NCBI RefSeq assembly: GCF_005405105.1
Contig: NZ_BJDK01000004.1
Span: forward strand, 97,348-161,347
Reading direction: 5' to 3'
Length of the DNA: 64,000 nucleotides
DNA from: Lactiplantibacillus dongliensis
GTDB lineage: Bacteria; Bacillota; Bacilli; Lactobacillales; Lactobacillaceae
Under the pieces are notes generated by a model, which worked only from the letters and a program-made list of their open reading frames with translations, was not told the origin of the DNA and ran no database searches. Made by a program: the position numbers and the translations under genes. Positions 1 through 9,158 of this stretch are shown here, piece by piece. How positions within the stretch are numbered: the stretch's first letter is position 1; every line of letters begins with the position of its first letter.

Positions 1-45
1 AGACCGCTGTTTGGCTTCAAAATGACCCACCGCGTTCCAGTATTT
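1..45 (+). repeat. Family A intergenic repeat, truncated copy (A1)
   Basis: This matches the right half of the family A element: the second-hairpin 3' arm and the conserved stretch ending in CGTTCCAG. The left half lies outside the window. The rest of the gap up to metQ holds only the metQ terminator. Confidence 0.7.
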
Positions 46-167
46 TTTTCGATGACCGGTAGGCGAAAAACAACCATCCAATCCCACTGATTTAACCCTC
101 AATAGCGTACCTTGCAACTGCTACAAAGTCAAGCAGGGCGCGGTCTCATTAGATTTTAATGTATTAA

Positions 168-198
168 AAAAGCCAGCCATAAATCTGGCTGACTTTTA
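168..198 (-). terminator. Rho-independent terminator after metQ
   Basis: On the minus strand the arms AGCCAG and CTGGCT are followed by a run of six T. It sits just past the metQ stop codon and ends the metNIQ operon. Confidence 0.9.
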
Positions 199-215
199 TA
201 AATGATAATCAGTTA

Positions 216-1040
216 TTAGTTACCTGAAACTGGTAAGATGGCACCCTTGTACTTCTTCTTAATCCAAGTTTGGGTACTCTTTGAACGTAAGGCCTTCATT
301 AATTTCTTAATGGCAGGTTTGTTTTGATCACCTTTACGGACCGCAATAATGTTAGCATATGGCGAGTCTGATTTTTCAAGGGTAATCGCATCTTTGCTAG
401 GATTCAAACCAGATTGAACGGCGTAGTTGGCGTTGATAACGACCGCGTCCCCTTCGTTGTTCTTGTAGAATTGAGGCATTAACTTTGCTTCGTATGAATG
501 CTTAAACTTCAAGTGCTTCTTATTCGTCTTGATATCATCAAAACTAGCAGCGGTTAACTTGGTCCCCTTCTTCAAGGTAATCAAACCAGCATCTTTAAAG
601 ATAGTTAAGACCCGACCATAATCAGCCACGTTGCTGCTGACCAAGACTGTCGCCCCATCTTTTAAGTTCTTCAAGTTCTTAACTTTCTTGGAGTAAACGC
701 CGATTGGTTCCAAATGTACGGCACCGGCTGAAACTAAGGTACCGTGGTTTTCCTTGTTCCAGTTATCCAAGAATGGAATATGCTGGAAGTAGTTGGCATC
801 TAATTCCTTAGATGCTAACGCTTTGTTTGGTAAGACGTAATCTTGGAAGACTTTGATCTTCAAGTTGACGCCTTCCTTTTTCAATTCCGGTTGGATGTGC
901 TTCAAGATCTGTGCGTGCGGTACCGCTGAAGCGCCGACCGTAATTGTCGTTGTTTTACTTGATGATGACTTGCCACAACCAACTAACAAGAATGCAGTTG
1001 CTGCAATTGCTAATAACCCTAAAATTCCCTTTTTTCGCAT
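216..1040 (-). CDS. metQ: Methionine ABC transporter substrate-binding lipoprotein MetQ (NlpA family)
   Basis: Extracytoplasmic lipoprotein that delivers methionine to the MetNI importer. The 274-residue protein has an N-terminal hydrophobic signal ending in the lipobox LLVGC (Cys22), followed by a Ser/Thr linker and an NlpA/YaeC-type binding domain, with characteristic segments such as VPHAQILKHI and DANYFQHIPFLDNW. Length is usual for the family. It is the last gene of the metN-metI-metQ operon, 39 bases after metI, with a good ribosome binding site (GGAGG). Methionine specificity is inferred from family, operon and the Met-type T-box upstream of metN. Confidence 0.93.
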   Translation of the reverse strand: MRKKGILGLLAIAATAFLLVGCGKSSSSKTTTITVGASAVPHAQILKHIQPELKKEGVNLKIKVFQDYVLPNKALASKELDANYFQHIPFLDNWNKENHGTLVSAGAVHLEPIGVYSKKVKNLKNLKDGATVLVSSNVADYGRVLTIFKDAGLITLKKGTKLTAASFDDIKTNKKHLKFKHSYEAKLMPQFYKNNEGDAVVINANYAVQSGLNPSKDAITLEKSDSPYANIIAVRKGDQNKPAIKKLMKALRSKSTQTWIKKKYKGAILPVSGN

Positions 1041-1079
1041 TGAAAATGCCTCCTATGTGGTTTTGAATCCTAACTTAAT

Positions 1080-1769
1080 TTAAGCGCGTTTATCAATATG
1101 CTTGACGGCTAAGTCGCCTAAGAATTGGAAGATAAACACGATGATCACAATAATAACCGTTGCGACTAAGGTAATCGCATTGTTGTTCGATTGGAACCCA
1201 TCTTGGTAAGCCAAGTTACCAAGACCCCCAGCCCCAATCGCCCCGGCCATCGCGGTATACCCAATCAACGAAATCGTGGTCACCGTGATTCCGGAAACCA
1301 ACGCCGGCATACTTTCTGGCAACAAGACCTTACGAATAATCTGCCAACGCGTCGCCCCCATTGATTCAGCCGCCTCCACGACTCCATGATCCAATTCATG
1401 GAAGGCTAATTCAACCATCCGTGCGTAAAACGGTGCGGCGGAGATGATCAGTGACGGTAACGCTGCGCGAGGACCGATAATCGTCCCGACTAGCTTCTGC
1501 GTAATCGGCAACAGTAAGACGATTAAAATGATAAATGGAATGGACCGAAACACGTTCACAAACAAGGCCACGACCCAGTTTAACAGCCGGACCAGCGGAT
1601 TGTGACTGTCAGTGGTCTCGAATAATAGCAAGCCTAGTGCAATCCCTAGAATAGCGACCACAATCATTGACACAATCGTCAGCCACAAGGTCTCCCAAGT
1701 GGACGTCAGCATGTTACCCCAATCGACATTAGAAAATTGGAAATAAGAACTTAACCCTTGATCATTCAC
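1080..1769 (-). CDS. metI: Methionine ABC transporter permease MetI
   Basis: Integral membrane subunit of the methionine importer. The protein (229 residues) carries several hydrophobic segments and the EAA loop [22 protein letters not shown], which docks on MetN. I chose the GTG at 1769 because GGAGG lies 7 bases upstream; an upstream in-frame TTG at 1790 overlaps that ribosome binding site. The start overlaps the end of metN by a few bases, so the two are probably translationally coupled. Confidence 0.92.
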   Translation of the reverse strand: MNDQGLSSYFQFSNVDWGNMLTSTWETLWLTIVSMIVVAILGIALGLLLFETTDSHNPLVRLLNWVVALFVNVFRSIPFIILIVLLLPITQKLVGTIIGPRAALPSLIISAAPFYARMVELAFHELDHGVVEAAESMGATRWQIIRKVLLPESMPALVSGITVTTISLIGYTAMAGAIGAGGLGNLAYQDGFQSNNNAITLVATVIIVIIVFIFQFLGDLAVKHIDKRA

Positions 1770-2796
1770 GATTGAGGACCTCCGTTTCAACTCGTAGTTT
1801 TTGTAAGTAAGCTAGCGCGCCATCAATATCAGCCGGATCGCCGGTAATTTGAATGTAAAGCGACCCAATCGCGCCTTCTTGCGTTTGATGAATATTACCT
1901 TCAATGATGTTCAAATCTAAATTGCCATATTGCTTCAACATCTCGGAAACAATCGGTAGTTTGGCTTGATCGCCGTGGAACGTCAACTGAACGATGGTGC
2001 CTTTCGGATATTTGGCCACCAACTGTTCAACGACCGCGGTCGTATCGTGCAACGATGGCGTCACTTCTTCATTCACGAAGCGCTTCGTCACGGCTTGCTT
2101 TGGTCGTTTGAAGACTTCTAAGACGGGACCTTGTTCAACAATCTTCCCATCTTCCATGACCGCCACGTGATCAGCAATCTTACGAATCACATGCATCTCA
2201 TGGGTAATCAAGACGATGGTTAAGTTTAATTTCTTATTAATATCTAATAATAAATCTAAAACTTCATCGGTCGTCTGGGGGTCGAGCGCACTGGTAGCTT
2301 CATCTGAAAGTAAGATTTGCGGATCGTTGGCCAACGCCCGGGCAATCCCGACTCGTTGCTTTTGACCACCGGATAATTCTGATGGATAGGCTTGTTCACG
2401 GCCAGCCAACCCAACCAAATCAGCTAAATGTTCGGCTTTCTTTTGCGCAGCGGCTTTGCTTTGACCAGCAATCTCTAGCGGGAACATGATATTTTGTAAG
2501 ACCGTCCGTGACCAGAGTAAATTAAAATGTTGGAAAATCATGCCAATCTTATGGCGCTGCTCGCGTAGCTTCGTCCCCGTCAACACCGTAATTTCGACGC
2601 CGTCAATATCAACGCTACCGCTAGTCGGGGTCTCCAGGCCGTTGAGCATCCGGACCAGCGTACTTTTACCAGCCCCGGAATAGCCGACAATGCCGTAAAT
2701 ATGACCGTCTTCGATGCTTAAATTAACATCTTGAACGGCATGGACCGCGCCTTGCTTGGTCGCAAATGTCTTGGTCACATCTTTAAATTCAATCAA
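1762..2796 (-). CDS. metN: Methionine ABC transporter ATP-binding protein MetN
   Basis: Cytoplasmic ATPase of the methionine importer, 344 residues. Walker A is GYSGAGKST (38-46), the signature is LSGGQKQR, and Walker B is [12 protein letters not shown]. The C-terminal roughly 80 residues form a NIL (ACT-like) domain that in this family binds methionine and inhibits transport when internal methionine is high. The start is a TTG behind AAGGAGGAG. First gene after the T-box leader, so transcription should respond to uncharged tRNA-Met. Confidence 0.94.
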   Translation of the reverse strand: MIEFKDVTKTFATKQGAVHAVQDVNLSIEDGHIYGIVGYSGAGKSTLVRMLNGLETPTSGSVDIDGVEITVLTGTKLREQRHKIGMIFQHFNLLWSRTVLQNIMFPLEIAGQSKAAAQKKAEHLADLVGLAGREQAYPSELSGGQKQRVGIARALANDPQILLSDEATSALDPQTTDEVLDLLLDINKKLNLTIVLITHEMHVIRKIADHVAVMEDGKIVEQGPVLEVFKRPKQAVTKRFVNEEVTPSLHDTTAVVEQLVAKYPKGTIVQLTFHGDQAKLPIVSEMLKQYGNLDLNIIEGNIHQTQEGAIGSLYIQITGDPADIDGALAYLQKLRVETEVLNRE

Positions 2797-2814
2797 GTTA
2801 TCTCCTCCTTATGC

Positions 2815-3110
2815 ACAAAAAAACTGCTCGTCGTATTAACAATAGTTTGCACTATCATCAATAGGACGAGCAGCTTGGTCTCGCGGTACCACCTATCTTT
2901 ACAAGCTGTTCACACAACTTGTCTCAAGAGTTAGTTATAACTCCGCACGATAATGGGTGCACCCAAAACTGGCTAACTTACGCTCACCAATTTACATTGA
3001 TTCAAGACCATCTTCTGTCGTTCGTTTAATCTCATTCCACCAACCTGAGACTCTCTAAATAAACAAAACCACATACTCATCTTTTCAAAATGACATTTTT
3101 TAATGATTTA
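2815..3110 (-). promoter_or_regulatory. T-box leader of metNIQ, probable Met specifier
   Basis: The minus strand carries the core T-box sequence AGGTGGTACCGCG (2894-2882), then a terminator with arms around GCTGCTCGTC and GACGAGCAG and a T run. Upstream, Stem I has the loop-E pieces AGTA and GAA; the GAA is followed by G-ATG, putting an AUG specifier at 3011-3009. The T-box is seen directly; the Met assignment is inferred from the loop position and the downstream transporter. Confidence 0.9.
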
Positions 3111-3121
3111 TTAATGTGTCG

Positions 3122-3150
3122 AGTATACCGAGCAGCTCACTAATTGTCAA
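3122..3150 (-). promoter_or_regulatory. Promoter of metNIQ
   Basis: Minus strand: TTGACA (3150-3145), 17-base spacer, TATACT (3127-3122). It sits directly upstream of the T-box Stem I. Confidence 0.85.
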
Positions 3151-3161
3151 GCGTTCACTAA

Positions 3162-3470
3162 TTAGTCAACGTCGATTAACCAAGCAACCCCGTCTTCAAC
3201 ACTGTTCAACGCCGCACAATCCGCTTTTAAAGCCGGATTAACTGCCACGACTGTCCCGTTAATTGGACAGTTAAATTCTGAGACGGCCTTAGTCGCTTCA
3301 ACACTTAGAAAGGCATCTTTTTGAGTGACTTTATCACCAACTGCTGGTAGTTCAACATACTTCACTTCGCCCAAAGCTTCGTGAGCGGCGGCCGTTAGCC
3401 CAATCCGCGTATGACCGTCAGTATCCTTAGTCCAAAAATAAGTTGCGTCTTCACTCATTGATAACACCAA
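3162..3470 (-). CDS. Stand-alone GcvH-like lipoyl-domain protein
   Basis: Protein of 102 residues resembling the glycine cleavage H protein, a lipoyl carrier. The lipoyl-lysine motif is SVEATKAV with Lys61, the counterpart of ESVKA in classical GcvH. It is shorter than classical GcvH (about 125-130 residues), and no other glycine cleavage genes are in the window. Start: the GTG at 3470 is about 5 bases after AAGGAAAG; an ATG four codons later (3458) is also possible. It lies 13 bases after rodA and may share its transcript. The role without P, T and L proteins is unknown to me; lipoate storage or relay is a guess. Confidence 0.8.
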   Translation of the reverse strand: MVLSMSEDATYFWTKDTDGHTRIGLTAAAHEALGEVKYVELPAVGDKVTQKDAFLSVEATKAVSEFNCPINGTVVAVNPALKADCAALNSVEDGVAWLIDVD

Positions 3471-3483
3471 TCTTTCCTTGATT

Positions 3484-4689
3484 TTATTCGAACCGATCGT
3501 TTCGGCTGAACATGTAAGACTTGTAATGGAACCGCATCGACATCATTAAGCCAATCCCAGCCATATTGGCAATCAGCGCGGAACCCCCTTGACTAATAAA
3601 CGGCAATGGAATCCCAGTCATTGGCAATAGCCCAATACTCATCCCAATATTTTCAAACACATGGAATAAGATCATCATAATGACCCCGGTGGAAATATAA
3701 GCATAAAATTCATTCTTGGTATCAAAGGTCACCCGGATCATTTGATAGATCAACAAGAAATATAACAAAACCACGATGGTACAGCCGATAAAGCCAAAGT
3801 TTTCCCCAATGACTGAGAAAATCATATCGGATTCACGCACCGGTACGGTCACGTGCGACACGTTAAACCCGCGACCGGTAATCTGCCCAGAACCGATGGC
3901 CTTCATACTTTGCCAAACTTGATAAGCATTATTTGACGTATCGGTCGATGGATTTAACCAAGTATCGATCCGCGCAAATTGATACGCTTTAAAACCAATA
4001 GCTTCCAAGATATGCCGACCACTTGTAGAAATCACTAAATATAGCGCTGTGCCGGCAATCCCGAAGACAATGGCAAACGTTGGGGCTAATAATTTCCAAG
4101 AAATCCCCGAAACTAAGATGACCCCGCCTAAAATAGCAAAGAACACCAACATCGTCCCAAAGTCATTTTGTAATTTTAACAAGACCGCCACTGGCACCAT
4201 GTAGGCAAATAGTTTACCGATTAATAACCAGTCACTCCCCGGCGTATGTACCGGATTTTCCGTGTTGTGCATCGTGACGACTCGGCCCAGCATTAAAATA
4301 AAGGCTGGCTTCATAATTTCCGAGGGCTGGAAAGTCAAACCACCGACTGCAAACCAACTTTTAGCCCCCGTACTTTCAAACATAGACTTACTATACAGGA
4401 CCAATACCGCTGCTAACAGGAAGATGCCGAACCAATAGGCAATCGGGGCGACTCGCCACAACTGTTCGGAATCAAACTGCATGATAATGATTGCTAACGC
4501 CGTCCCAATAATGAACCACATAATCTGGGTAATGACTTGTTTCGTGACATTCACGGAACTCGAATCATGACTCGCCGCGACATAGATCGACGCGAGGCCA
4601 ATCAACCCTAACATCATAATTGAAAAGATGATACCGTAGTCAATCCGTGATTCAGCTGCTTGACTACGTAATCTGGATTCTTCTGCCAC
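3484..4689 (-). CDS. rodA: Rod-shape/SEDS peptidoglycan polymerase RodA
   Basis: Multi-pass membrane protein of the SEDS family (FtsW/RodA), about 401 residues and roughly ten hydrophobic segments. It polymerises lipid II into glycan strands together with a class B PBP. SEDS features include LKLQNDFGTMLVF, GEDFGF-like GENFGFIG and the C-terminal GIPLPFISQGGSALIA. I call it RodA rather than FtsW because it is in the same run as mbl, the cell-elongation actin. The GTG at 4689 is nine bases after GGAG; a TTG two codons upstream is too close. Confidence 0.88.
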   Translation of the reverse strand: MAEESRLRSQAAESRIDYGIIFSIMMLGLIGLASIYVAASHDSSSVNVTKQVITQIMWFIIGTALAIIIMQFDSEQLWRVAPIAYWFGIFLLAAVLVLYSKSMFESTGAKSWFAVGGLTFQPSEIMKPAFILMLGRVVTMHNTENPVHTPGSDWLLIGKLFAYMVPVAVLLKLQNDFGTMLVFFAILGGVILVSGISWKLLAPTFAIVFGIAGTALYLVISTSGRHILEAIGFKAYQFARIDTWLNPSTDTSNNAYQVWQSMKAIGSGQITGRGFNVSHVTVPVRESDMIFSVIGENFGFIGCTIVVLLYFLLIYQMIRVTFDTKNEFYAYISTGVIMMILFHVFENIGMSIGLLPMTGIPLPFISQGGSALIANMAGIGLMMSMRFHYKSYMFSRNDRFE

Positions 4690-4733
4690 AATCAATTGCT
4701 CCTTATTTGCTTAAGATATCCTTGATTATACAA

Positions 4734-4765
4734 CAACCTGGCTTCGATTAACGACGCCAGGTTGA
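4734..4765 (-). terminator. Hairpin between DUF2969 gene and rodA
   Basis: ACCTGGC and GCCAGGT arms with a T-rich but interrupted tail (TTGTTGT) on the minus strand. It may attenuate rather than end transcription from the mbl operon into rodA. Confidence 0.55.
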
Positions 4766-4779
4766 AGGTTTACCAAAAA

Positions 4780-5007
4780 TTAGCCTTTGTGTAAATGATA
4801 TGCAGAAATGACTTCCTGCAAACTTTCGTCAAACGACTTAGTATGCGCAAATGGTTTTGAATCACTTACCATTTCAGCTTCATATCGTTCGCCGACTTGG
4901 GTGACTTGACCGATAACTTTTTTACCGATTAAAACTTCAGTCACCGTTTGGCCGTTAACTTGCGTTTCATTTAAATCAACCGAAACACTTTTATCTTTTT
5001 TTGACAC
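4780..5007 (-). CDS. DUF2969 family protein
   Basis: Small hydrophilic protein of 75 residues resembling the DUF2969 family of lactobacilli, which has no established function. It is soluble, with a Lys/Asp/Ser-rich start and no membrane segment. The start is GTG at 5007, whose GAGGAGG ribosome site lies inside the last codons of yidD, so translation is coupled. Its place between yidD and rodA hints at a link to envelope or cell-shape work, but that is inference only. Confidence 0.75.
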   Translation of the reverse strand: MSKKDKSVSVDLNETQVNGQTVTEVLIGKKVIGQVTQVGERYEAEMVSDSKPFAHTKSFDESLQEVISAYHLHKG

Positions 5008-5009
5008 GA

Positions 5010-5270
5010 CTACTTTTCCTCCTCGGAGACCGGATTACGCCGCAGTGAAAAATGGTCGGGCACTGGATCAAAGCCGCCTTTAACGAGCGGTTGGCACCGT
5101 AAGATGCGCGCCGTCCCCATCAGACTACCTTTGAATGCGCCAAACCGATCAATCGCTTCGAGCGTGTACGTGGAACAGGTTGGCCAATACCGACAATGAG
5201 CCGGTGTTGCCACCGAAATCTTCCGTTGATACCAACGAATTCCGCGCATTAAGATTTGTCGCATGGTCAC
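5010..5270 (-). CDS. yidD: Membrane protein insertion efficiency factor YidD
   Basis: Small membrane-associated protein of the YidD family (86 residues), thought to help YidC insert membrane proteins. Family marks are WYQRKIS, then [15 protein letters not shown] (two Cys near residues 26 and 32), and [14 protein letters not shown] near the C terminus. GTG at 5270 or ATG at 5264 could be the start; both directly follow the mbl stop. Co-transcribed with mbl. Confidence 0.92.
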   Translation of the reverse strand: MTMRQILMRGIRWYQRKISVATPAHCRYWPTCSTYTLEAIDRFGAFKGSLMGTARILRCQPLVKGGFDPVPDHFSLRRNPVSEEEK

Positions 5271-6266
5271 TTATTTCTTACCTGCTTTTTGCATATGTTC
5301 AAGTAAAATCCCAGCACCTTGTGCTACGTTGTTTAACGGATGTTCCGCTACCACAACGGGGACCTTTAAGTTTTCGCTGATCAATTGATCCAAACCACTT
5401 AATAAGGCGCCACCACCAGTTAAGGTAATGCCACGATCAATAATATCAGCCGCAATCTCAGGTGGTAAAGTTTCCATCACATGATGTGCGGTGCTGACAA
5501 TTTGCATTAAGGTTTCATGAATGGCTTGTTCAACTTCATTGGAATCAATTTCGAGTGAACGTGGCATCCCGCTGACTGTATCACGACCACGAACTTGCAT
5601 TTGCTTATCTGCATCGCCTTCTTGCTTGAAGACTTGCGCGATTTGAATCTTAACTTGTTCCGCACTGCGTTCACCAATCAACAGATGATGTTGATCTTTG
5701 ACATAGTTGACGATATCTTGGTTCATGCGATCGCCGGCCATCCGCAATGAGCTGCTGGCAACAATATCGCCCAATGATAAGACGGCAATATCACTCGTCC
5801 CACCACCAATATCGATAACCATGTTCCCACGTGGTTGGAAAATATCCATCCCAGCACCAATCGCGGCAACTTTAGGTTCAACTTCCAAATAAACCTTGTT
5901 GCCACCAGACTTTTCAGCCGCCTGTAAAATCGCCTTGCGTTCGATTTCAGTGGTGTTCGTTGGGGTACAAATCATAATACTTGGCCGTGACATAATCCCA
6001 CGGACGTTTAATTTTTTAATGAAATAAGACAACATTTCCTCGGTTACATCAAAATCCGAGATAACCCCGTCTTTCAATGGCCGGATTGCCCGAATGTTGC
6101 TAGGGGTTTTCCCAACCATTTGGTAAGCTTCTGACCCCACCGCTAAAACTTGATTCGTATTTGTGTCAATCGCGACAACGGATGGTTCGTTTAACACGAT
6201 GCCCTTGCCGGACACATAAATCAAAACATTGGCAGTACCTAGGTCGATACCAATATCTAAAGCCAT
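5271..6266 (-). CDS. mbl: Rod-shape determining actin homologue (MreB/Mbl)
   Basis: Actin-like ATPase of 331 residues that forms membrane-bound filaments guiding lateral wall synthesis. Phosphate-binding loops are IGIDLGTANVLIY at the N terminus and VIDIGGGTSDIAVLS in the middle, with the adenosine motif GITLTGGGALLSGL near the C terminus. No mreC or mreD follows; instead yidD, a DUF2969 gene and rodA do, an arrangement typical of mbl rather than mreB. ATG start behind GAGAGGAG. First gene of its operon. Confidence 0.93.
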   Translation of the reverse strand: MALDIGIDLGTANVLIYVSGKGIVLNEPSVVAIDTNTNQVLAVGSEAYQMVGKTPSNIRAIRPLKDGVISDFDVTEEMLSYFIKKLNVRGIMSRPSIMICTPTNTTEIERKAILQAAEKSGGNKVYLEVEPKVAAIGAGMDIFQPRGNMVIDIGGGTSDIAVLSLGDIVASSSLRMAGDRMNQDIVNYVKDQHHLLIGERSAEQVKIQIAQVFKQEGDADKQMQVRGRDTVSGMPRSLEIDSNEVEQAIHETLMQIVSTAHHVMETLPPEIAADIIDRGITLTGGGALLSGLDQLISENLKVPVVVAEHPLNNVAQGAGILLEHMQKAGKK

Positions 6267-6458
6267 GTTTTTCTCCTCTCAAACATACAGTTATACGTTT
6301 AGTTAATCTGAATTCGTCACGTCGTTTGAACTGACAATTCCTCCTAAATACCAGCCAATAACTAGCTGAGGTTAATCATCATTATCACTGCACTAAACGT
6401 ACCGATATACAACATTTAATTATAGCATATTCAATAATCGATTAGAACATGCGTCATT
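6267..6458. other. Upstream region of mbl
   Basis: AT-rich leader and promoter region of the mbl operon. I see no convincing -35/-10 pair and no ORF here. Confidence 0.5.
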
Positions 6459-6608
6459 GCCGCTTCGGTTGAGCTGGATTGACGCTGGAACGTGGTGGCC
6501 GCGTTTGTAAGCCAAAGTGCGGTCTCACAAACCGAGCTTTCACTAAGCCGGAGAAATCACCGGCCAAGTGAAACGACACCACTGAGCATCATCCAGCCCA
6601 ACCTGCGC
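6459..6608 (-). repeat. Family A structured intergenic repeat, copy A2 (inverted)
   Basis: Full-length copy on the minus strand. Reading minus, the outer arms are near AGGTTGGGCTGGAT and ATCCAGCTCAACC; hairpin 1 has arms TTTCAC and GTGAAA; hairpin 2 has TTTGTGAG and CTTACAAA. Conserved sequence CTCAGTGGTGTCGTTT and GGCCACCACGTTCCAGC are kept. Faces copy A3 about 110 bases away in the opposite orientation. Confidence 0.9.
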
Positions 6609-6718
6609 TAACTAGCAGCCACGGTAGTTACTGTCTAACCAAAACGAGCCTGTTAATAACTATTTAACCGATACTCGGTACTGGTTAAAAATAAGCAGCT
6701 CAATATTTACAAACCGGT

Positions 6719-6872
6719 AATTAACGCCGGGCGGACCAGAATTGGCTCAGTGGTGTCATTTATCTTAGTCGTGCTTTTGCGACTTAGATAAAGCCCGGCT
6801 TTCGAGACCGCCCTGTGGCTCGAAAACGCGGCCACCACGTTCCAGCCGATTCTGGGCCAACCAGAGTGGTAA
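6719..6872 (+). repeat. Family A structured intergenic repeat, copy A3
   Basis: Full-length copy. The left end begins TTAACGCCGGGCGG, hairpin 1 arms are TTTATC and GATAAA, hairpin 2 arms TTTCGAG and CTCGAAA, and the right end is GATTCTGGGCCAACCAGAG. It lies just past the 3' end of the GNAT gene and may double as its terminator. Confidence 0.92.
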
Positions 6873-6912
6873 TCCTCATCTAACTAACACCAAACATGAT
6901 CAACCTAACGCA

Positions 6913-7467
6913 CTAGTCGTCTTGACGCTGAGACCATTCATCAACTGTCAACGAATAGATGGCTTCATCAACATAATGATCGTTAATGAGTTCATTTTCT
7001 GGTAAGGTCGCATCCAAATGATATTGCCGGCGTTCCGCTACTGAACGGCTACGCGTATTCGCGACATCGGCCCCTAATTGTAATTTGTGCAGCTCTAGCT
7101 CAGTAAAGGCGATTTCTTCCAACCGTTCTAATGACTTGGTCATTACACCATGGCCTTCAAACGTTGCGCCTAACCAATAGCCAATTTCACCACGATGATT
7201 GGCTGCACTAATGTTATGAATATCAAGCATCCCCGCGACTTCACCATCAACGATAATCGTCGTCAAGAAGACTTCACCACGGGCTTGCTTCGTCAACATG
7301 CCTTCAATGAAGTGACTCTCGTCTGCGACAGTTGCGGTCGCGTCGACCCATGGCATCCAGGGCTTTAAATGTGTCCGATTTTGATCAACCAAATTAAAAA
7401 GCGGTTCGGCATCCCCAATTTCGGTTGGTTTCAATGAAATGTGTTTGTCAATAATATTAATGAACAT
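6913..7467 (-). CDS. GNAT-family N-acetyltransferase (RimJ/RimL type)
   Basis: Soluble acetyltransferase of 184 residues with the RimJ/RimL/SpeG-like fold: an N-terminal segment with LVDQNRTHLKPWMPWVD and the acetyl-CoA region GEIGYWLGATFEGHGVMTKSL. Family members acetylate ribosomal protein N termini or small amines; the substrate here cannot be told from sequence. Monocistronic, between the murA terminator and the paired A repeats. ATG start behind GGAGGAAC. Confidence 0.85.
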   Translation of the reverse strand: MFINIIDKHISLKPTEIGDAEPLFNLVDQNRTHLKPWMPWVDATATVADESHFIEGMLTKQARGEVFLTTIIVDGEVAGMLDIHNISAANHRGEIGYWLGATFEGHGVMTKSLERLEEIAFTELELHKLQLGADVANTRSRSVAERRQYHLDATLPENELINDHYVDEAIYSLTVDEWSQRQDD

Positions 7468-7498
7468 AACGGTTCCTCCTGAATATCAGCTTTTTTCC

Positions 7499-7543
7499 GA
7501 AAAAAAACCTTCAAAAACGAGTTTATCGTATTTCGAAGGTTTT
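7499..7543 (-). terminator. Terminator after murA
   Basis: Minus strand hairpin with AACCTTCGAAA and TTTTTGAAGGTT arms followed by eight T. Confidence 0.9.
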
Positions 7544-7580
7544 TGTTAGTCTAATTCACTAGTTTGGCCAATAATTTTCG

Positions 7581-8897
7581 TTATTCGGCTGCTTCATCTG
7601 CAAAATCGGGATTCAACGCATAGACAGATTCATCTGGTACGGAGATCCGTTTAATTTCAGCGCCTAATTTTGCCAGCTTGCCATGGAAATCAAAGTAGCC
7701 CCGATCCAAATACTTCAGATTGGTGACTTCCGTGTATCCGCGGCTCACTAAACCGGCAATCACTAACGCCGCCGCGGCCCGCAGATCAGTCGCTGCCACT
7801 TGGGCGCCGCTGAAATCAGTTGGCCCATACATAATCACGGACCGACCTTCAATCTTAAAATCAGCATTCATCCGTCGTAATTCCTCCAGATGCATGAACC
7901 GATTCTCAAAGACGGTTTCCGTCAACAAACTCGTCCCTTGCGCACAAAGCTGCAAGATGGTCATTTGTGGCTGCATATCAGTTGGAAATCCCGGATGTGG
8001 CATCGTCTTAACAGAAGTTGGCTTTAAATTGGTTGGTCCGATAATCCGAATCCCAGCTTCTTCTTCACGCACACTAACACCCATTTCACGCATCTTAGAG
8101 ATTAATGGCTTGTTGTGTTCCGCAATAGCATCTTCGATTAAAACATTTCCTTGGGTAACCGCCGCAGCGACCATAAATGTCCCTGCTTCGATCCGATCTT
8201 GCACGATACTATGTTCACAACCATGTAAGGCCGGCACCCCTTCAATGCGAATGGTTTCCGTCCCTGCTCCCATGACTTTAGCACCCATCTGATTTAAGAT
8301 GTTTGCCAAATCCACGATTTCTGGTTCACGCGCGACATTTTCCATAATAGTCGTACCTTCTGCTAAGGTCGCTGCCATCATGATATTTTGAGTGGCCCCC
8401 ACACTTGGAAAGTCTAAATAAATTGACGCACCATGTAACCGTTCCGCTGAAGCTTCAACGTAACCATCATGGCGTTCAATCTCTGCCCCTAAGGCACTTA
8501 AACCCTTCAAGTGTAAGTCAATTGGCCGTGACCCAATCGCACAACCACCCGGCATCGCCACTTTAGCATGACCTAAACGGGCCAACAGTGGTCCCATGAC
8601 CACAATTGAGGCCCGCATCTTCGATACATATTGGAACGGTGCTTCTGAAGATAAAGGATGGCTAGCGTCGATATCAATCGTTTTGTTAATCTCATCAAAA
8701 TCGACTTCCGCATTCAAAAAGCGCAAGACGTTGTTCATTGTGAATACATCTGATAGAACTGGCACGTTGGTTAAATGTGTGGCTCCATCGCTGGCTAACA
8801 GTCCGGCTGCCAAAATCGGTAAGACCGCATTTTTAGCACCCTCAATATGAACCGTTCCTGTCAAACGTTGACCGCCATGAACTACAATTTCCTCCAT
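7581..8897 (-). CDS. murA: UDP-N-acetylglucosamine 1-carboxyvinyltransferase MurA
   Basis: First committed step of peptidoglycan synthesis: transfers enolpyruvate from PEP to UDP-GlcNAc in the cytoplasm. From the chosen start it is 438 residues. KNAVLP (22-27) contains the conserved Lys/Asn, and [11 protein letters not shown] carries the catalytic, fosfomycin-sensitive Cys119; the C-terminal [14 protein letters not shown] motif is present. I placed the start at ATG 8897, behind GGAGGG; an upstream ATG at 8915 overlaps that site. Lactobacilli often have two MurA paralogues and which one this is cannot be told here. Confidence 0.95.
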   Translation of the reverse strand: MEEIVVHGGQRLTGTVHIEGAKNAVLPILAAGLLASDGATHLTNVPVLSDVFTMNNVLRFLNAEVDFDEINKTIDIDASHPLSSEAPFQYVSKMRASIVVMGPLLARLGHAKVAMPGGCAIGSRPIDLHLKGLSALGAEIERHDGYVEASAERLHGASIYLDFPSVGATQNIMMAATLAEGTTIMENVAREPEIVDLANILNQMGAKVMGAGTETIRIEGVPALHGCEHSIVQDRIEAGTFMVAAAVTQGNVLIEDAIAEHNKPLISKMREMGVSVREEEAGIRIIGPTNLKPTSVKTMPHPGFPTDMQPQMTILQLCAQGTSLLTETVFENRFMHLEELRRMNADFKIEGRSVIMYGPTDFSGAQVAATDLRAAAALVIAGLVSRGYTEVTNLKYLDRGYFDFHGKLAKLGAEIKRISVPDESVYALNPDFADEAAE

Positions 8898-8924
8898 GGA
8901 TAAACCCTCCATCACAAACGATTA

Positions 8925-9158
8925 TTAACGTACAAGATAAGTAAGATTTCGGACTGCATCGAAAAAGCTCCAGAAGAACTGACTAGCCGTGTAGCCAATA
9001 ACAACCGCCAACAATACGATTAATGCTCGTGCTTGTTGCGGTGCTCTGGCATCCATTTTACGGTCAAGCCGCAATGGTTGTAATGCCCAGAAAGCAATCC
9101 AAATAAATAAAAATTGACTAACGAGGTTTAATAGCGCTTGAACTCCTAGACCGCGCAT
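8925..9158 (-). CDS. DUF1146 family small membrane protein
   Basis: Protein of 77 residues with two predicted membrane segments (about residues 7-27 and 45-70) split by a basic loop with RLDRKMDAR. It resembles the DUF1146/YwzB family often found between ATP synthase genes and murA in Firmicutes; function unknown. It is 27 bases upstream of murA and on the same strand, so probably cotranscribed with it. Confidence 0.8.
   Translation of the reverse strand: MRGLGVQALLNLVSQFLFIWIAFWALQPLRLDRKMDARAPQQARALIVLLAVVIGYTASQFFWSFFDAVRNLTYLVR

Noticed and set aside
6459..6872. Insertion sequence
   Set aside because: The repeats are only about 150 bp, encode nothing and carry no transposase; a non-autonomous element is possible but no IS is present in the window.
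7720..8292. 190-codon plus-strand frame
   Set aside because: Antisense to murA, no ribosome binding site, unlike any protein family; codon pattern follows murA.
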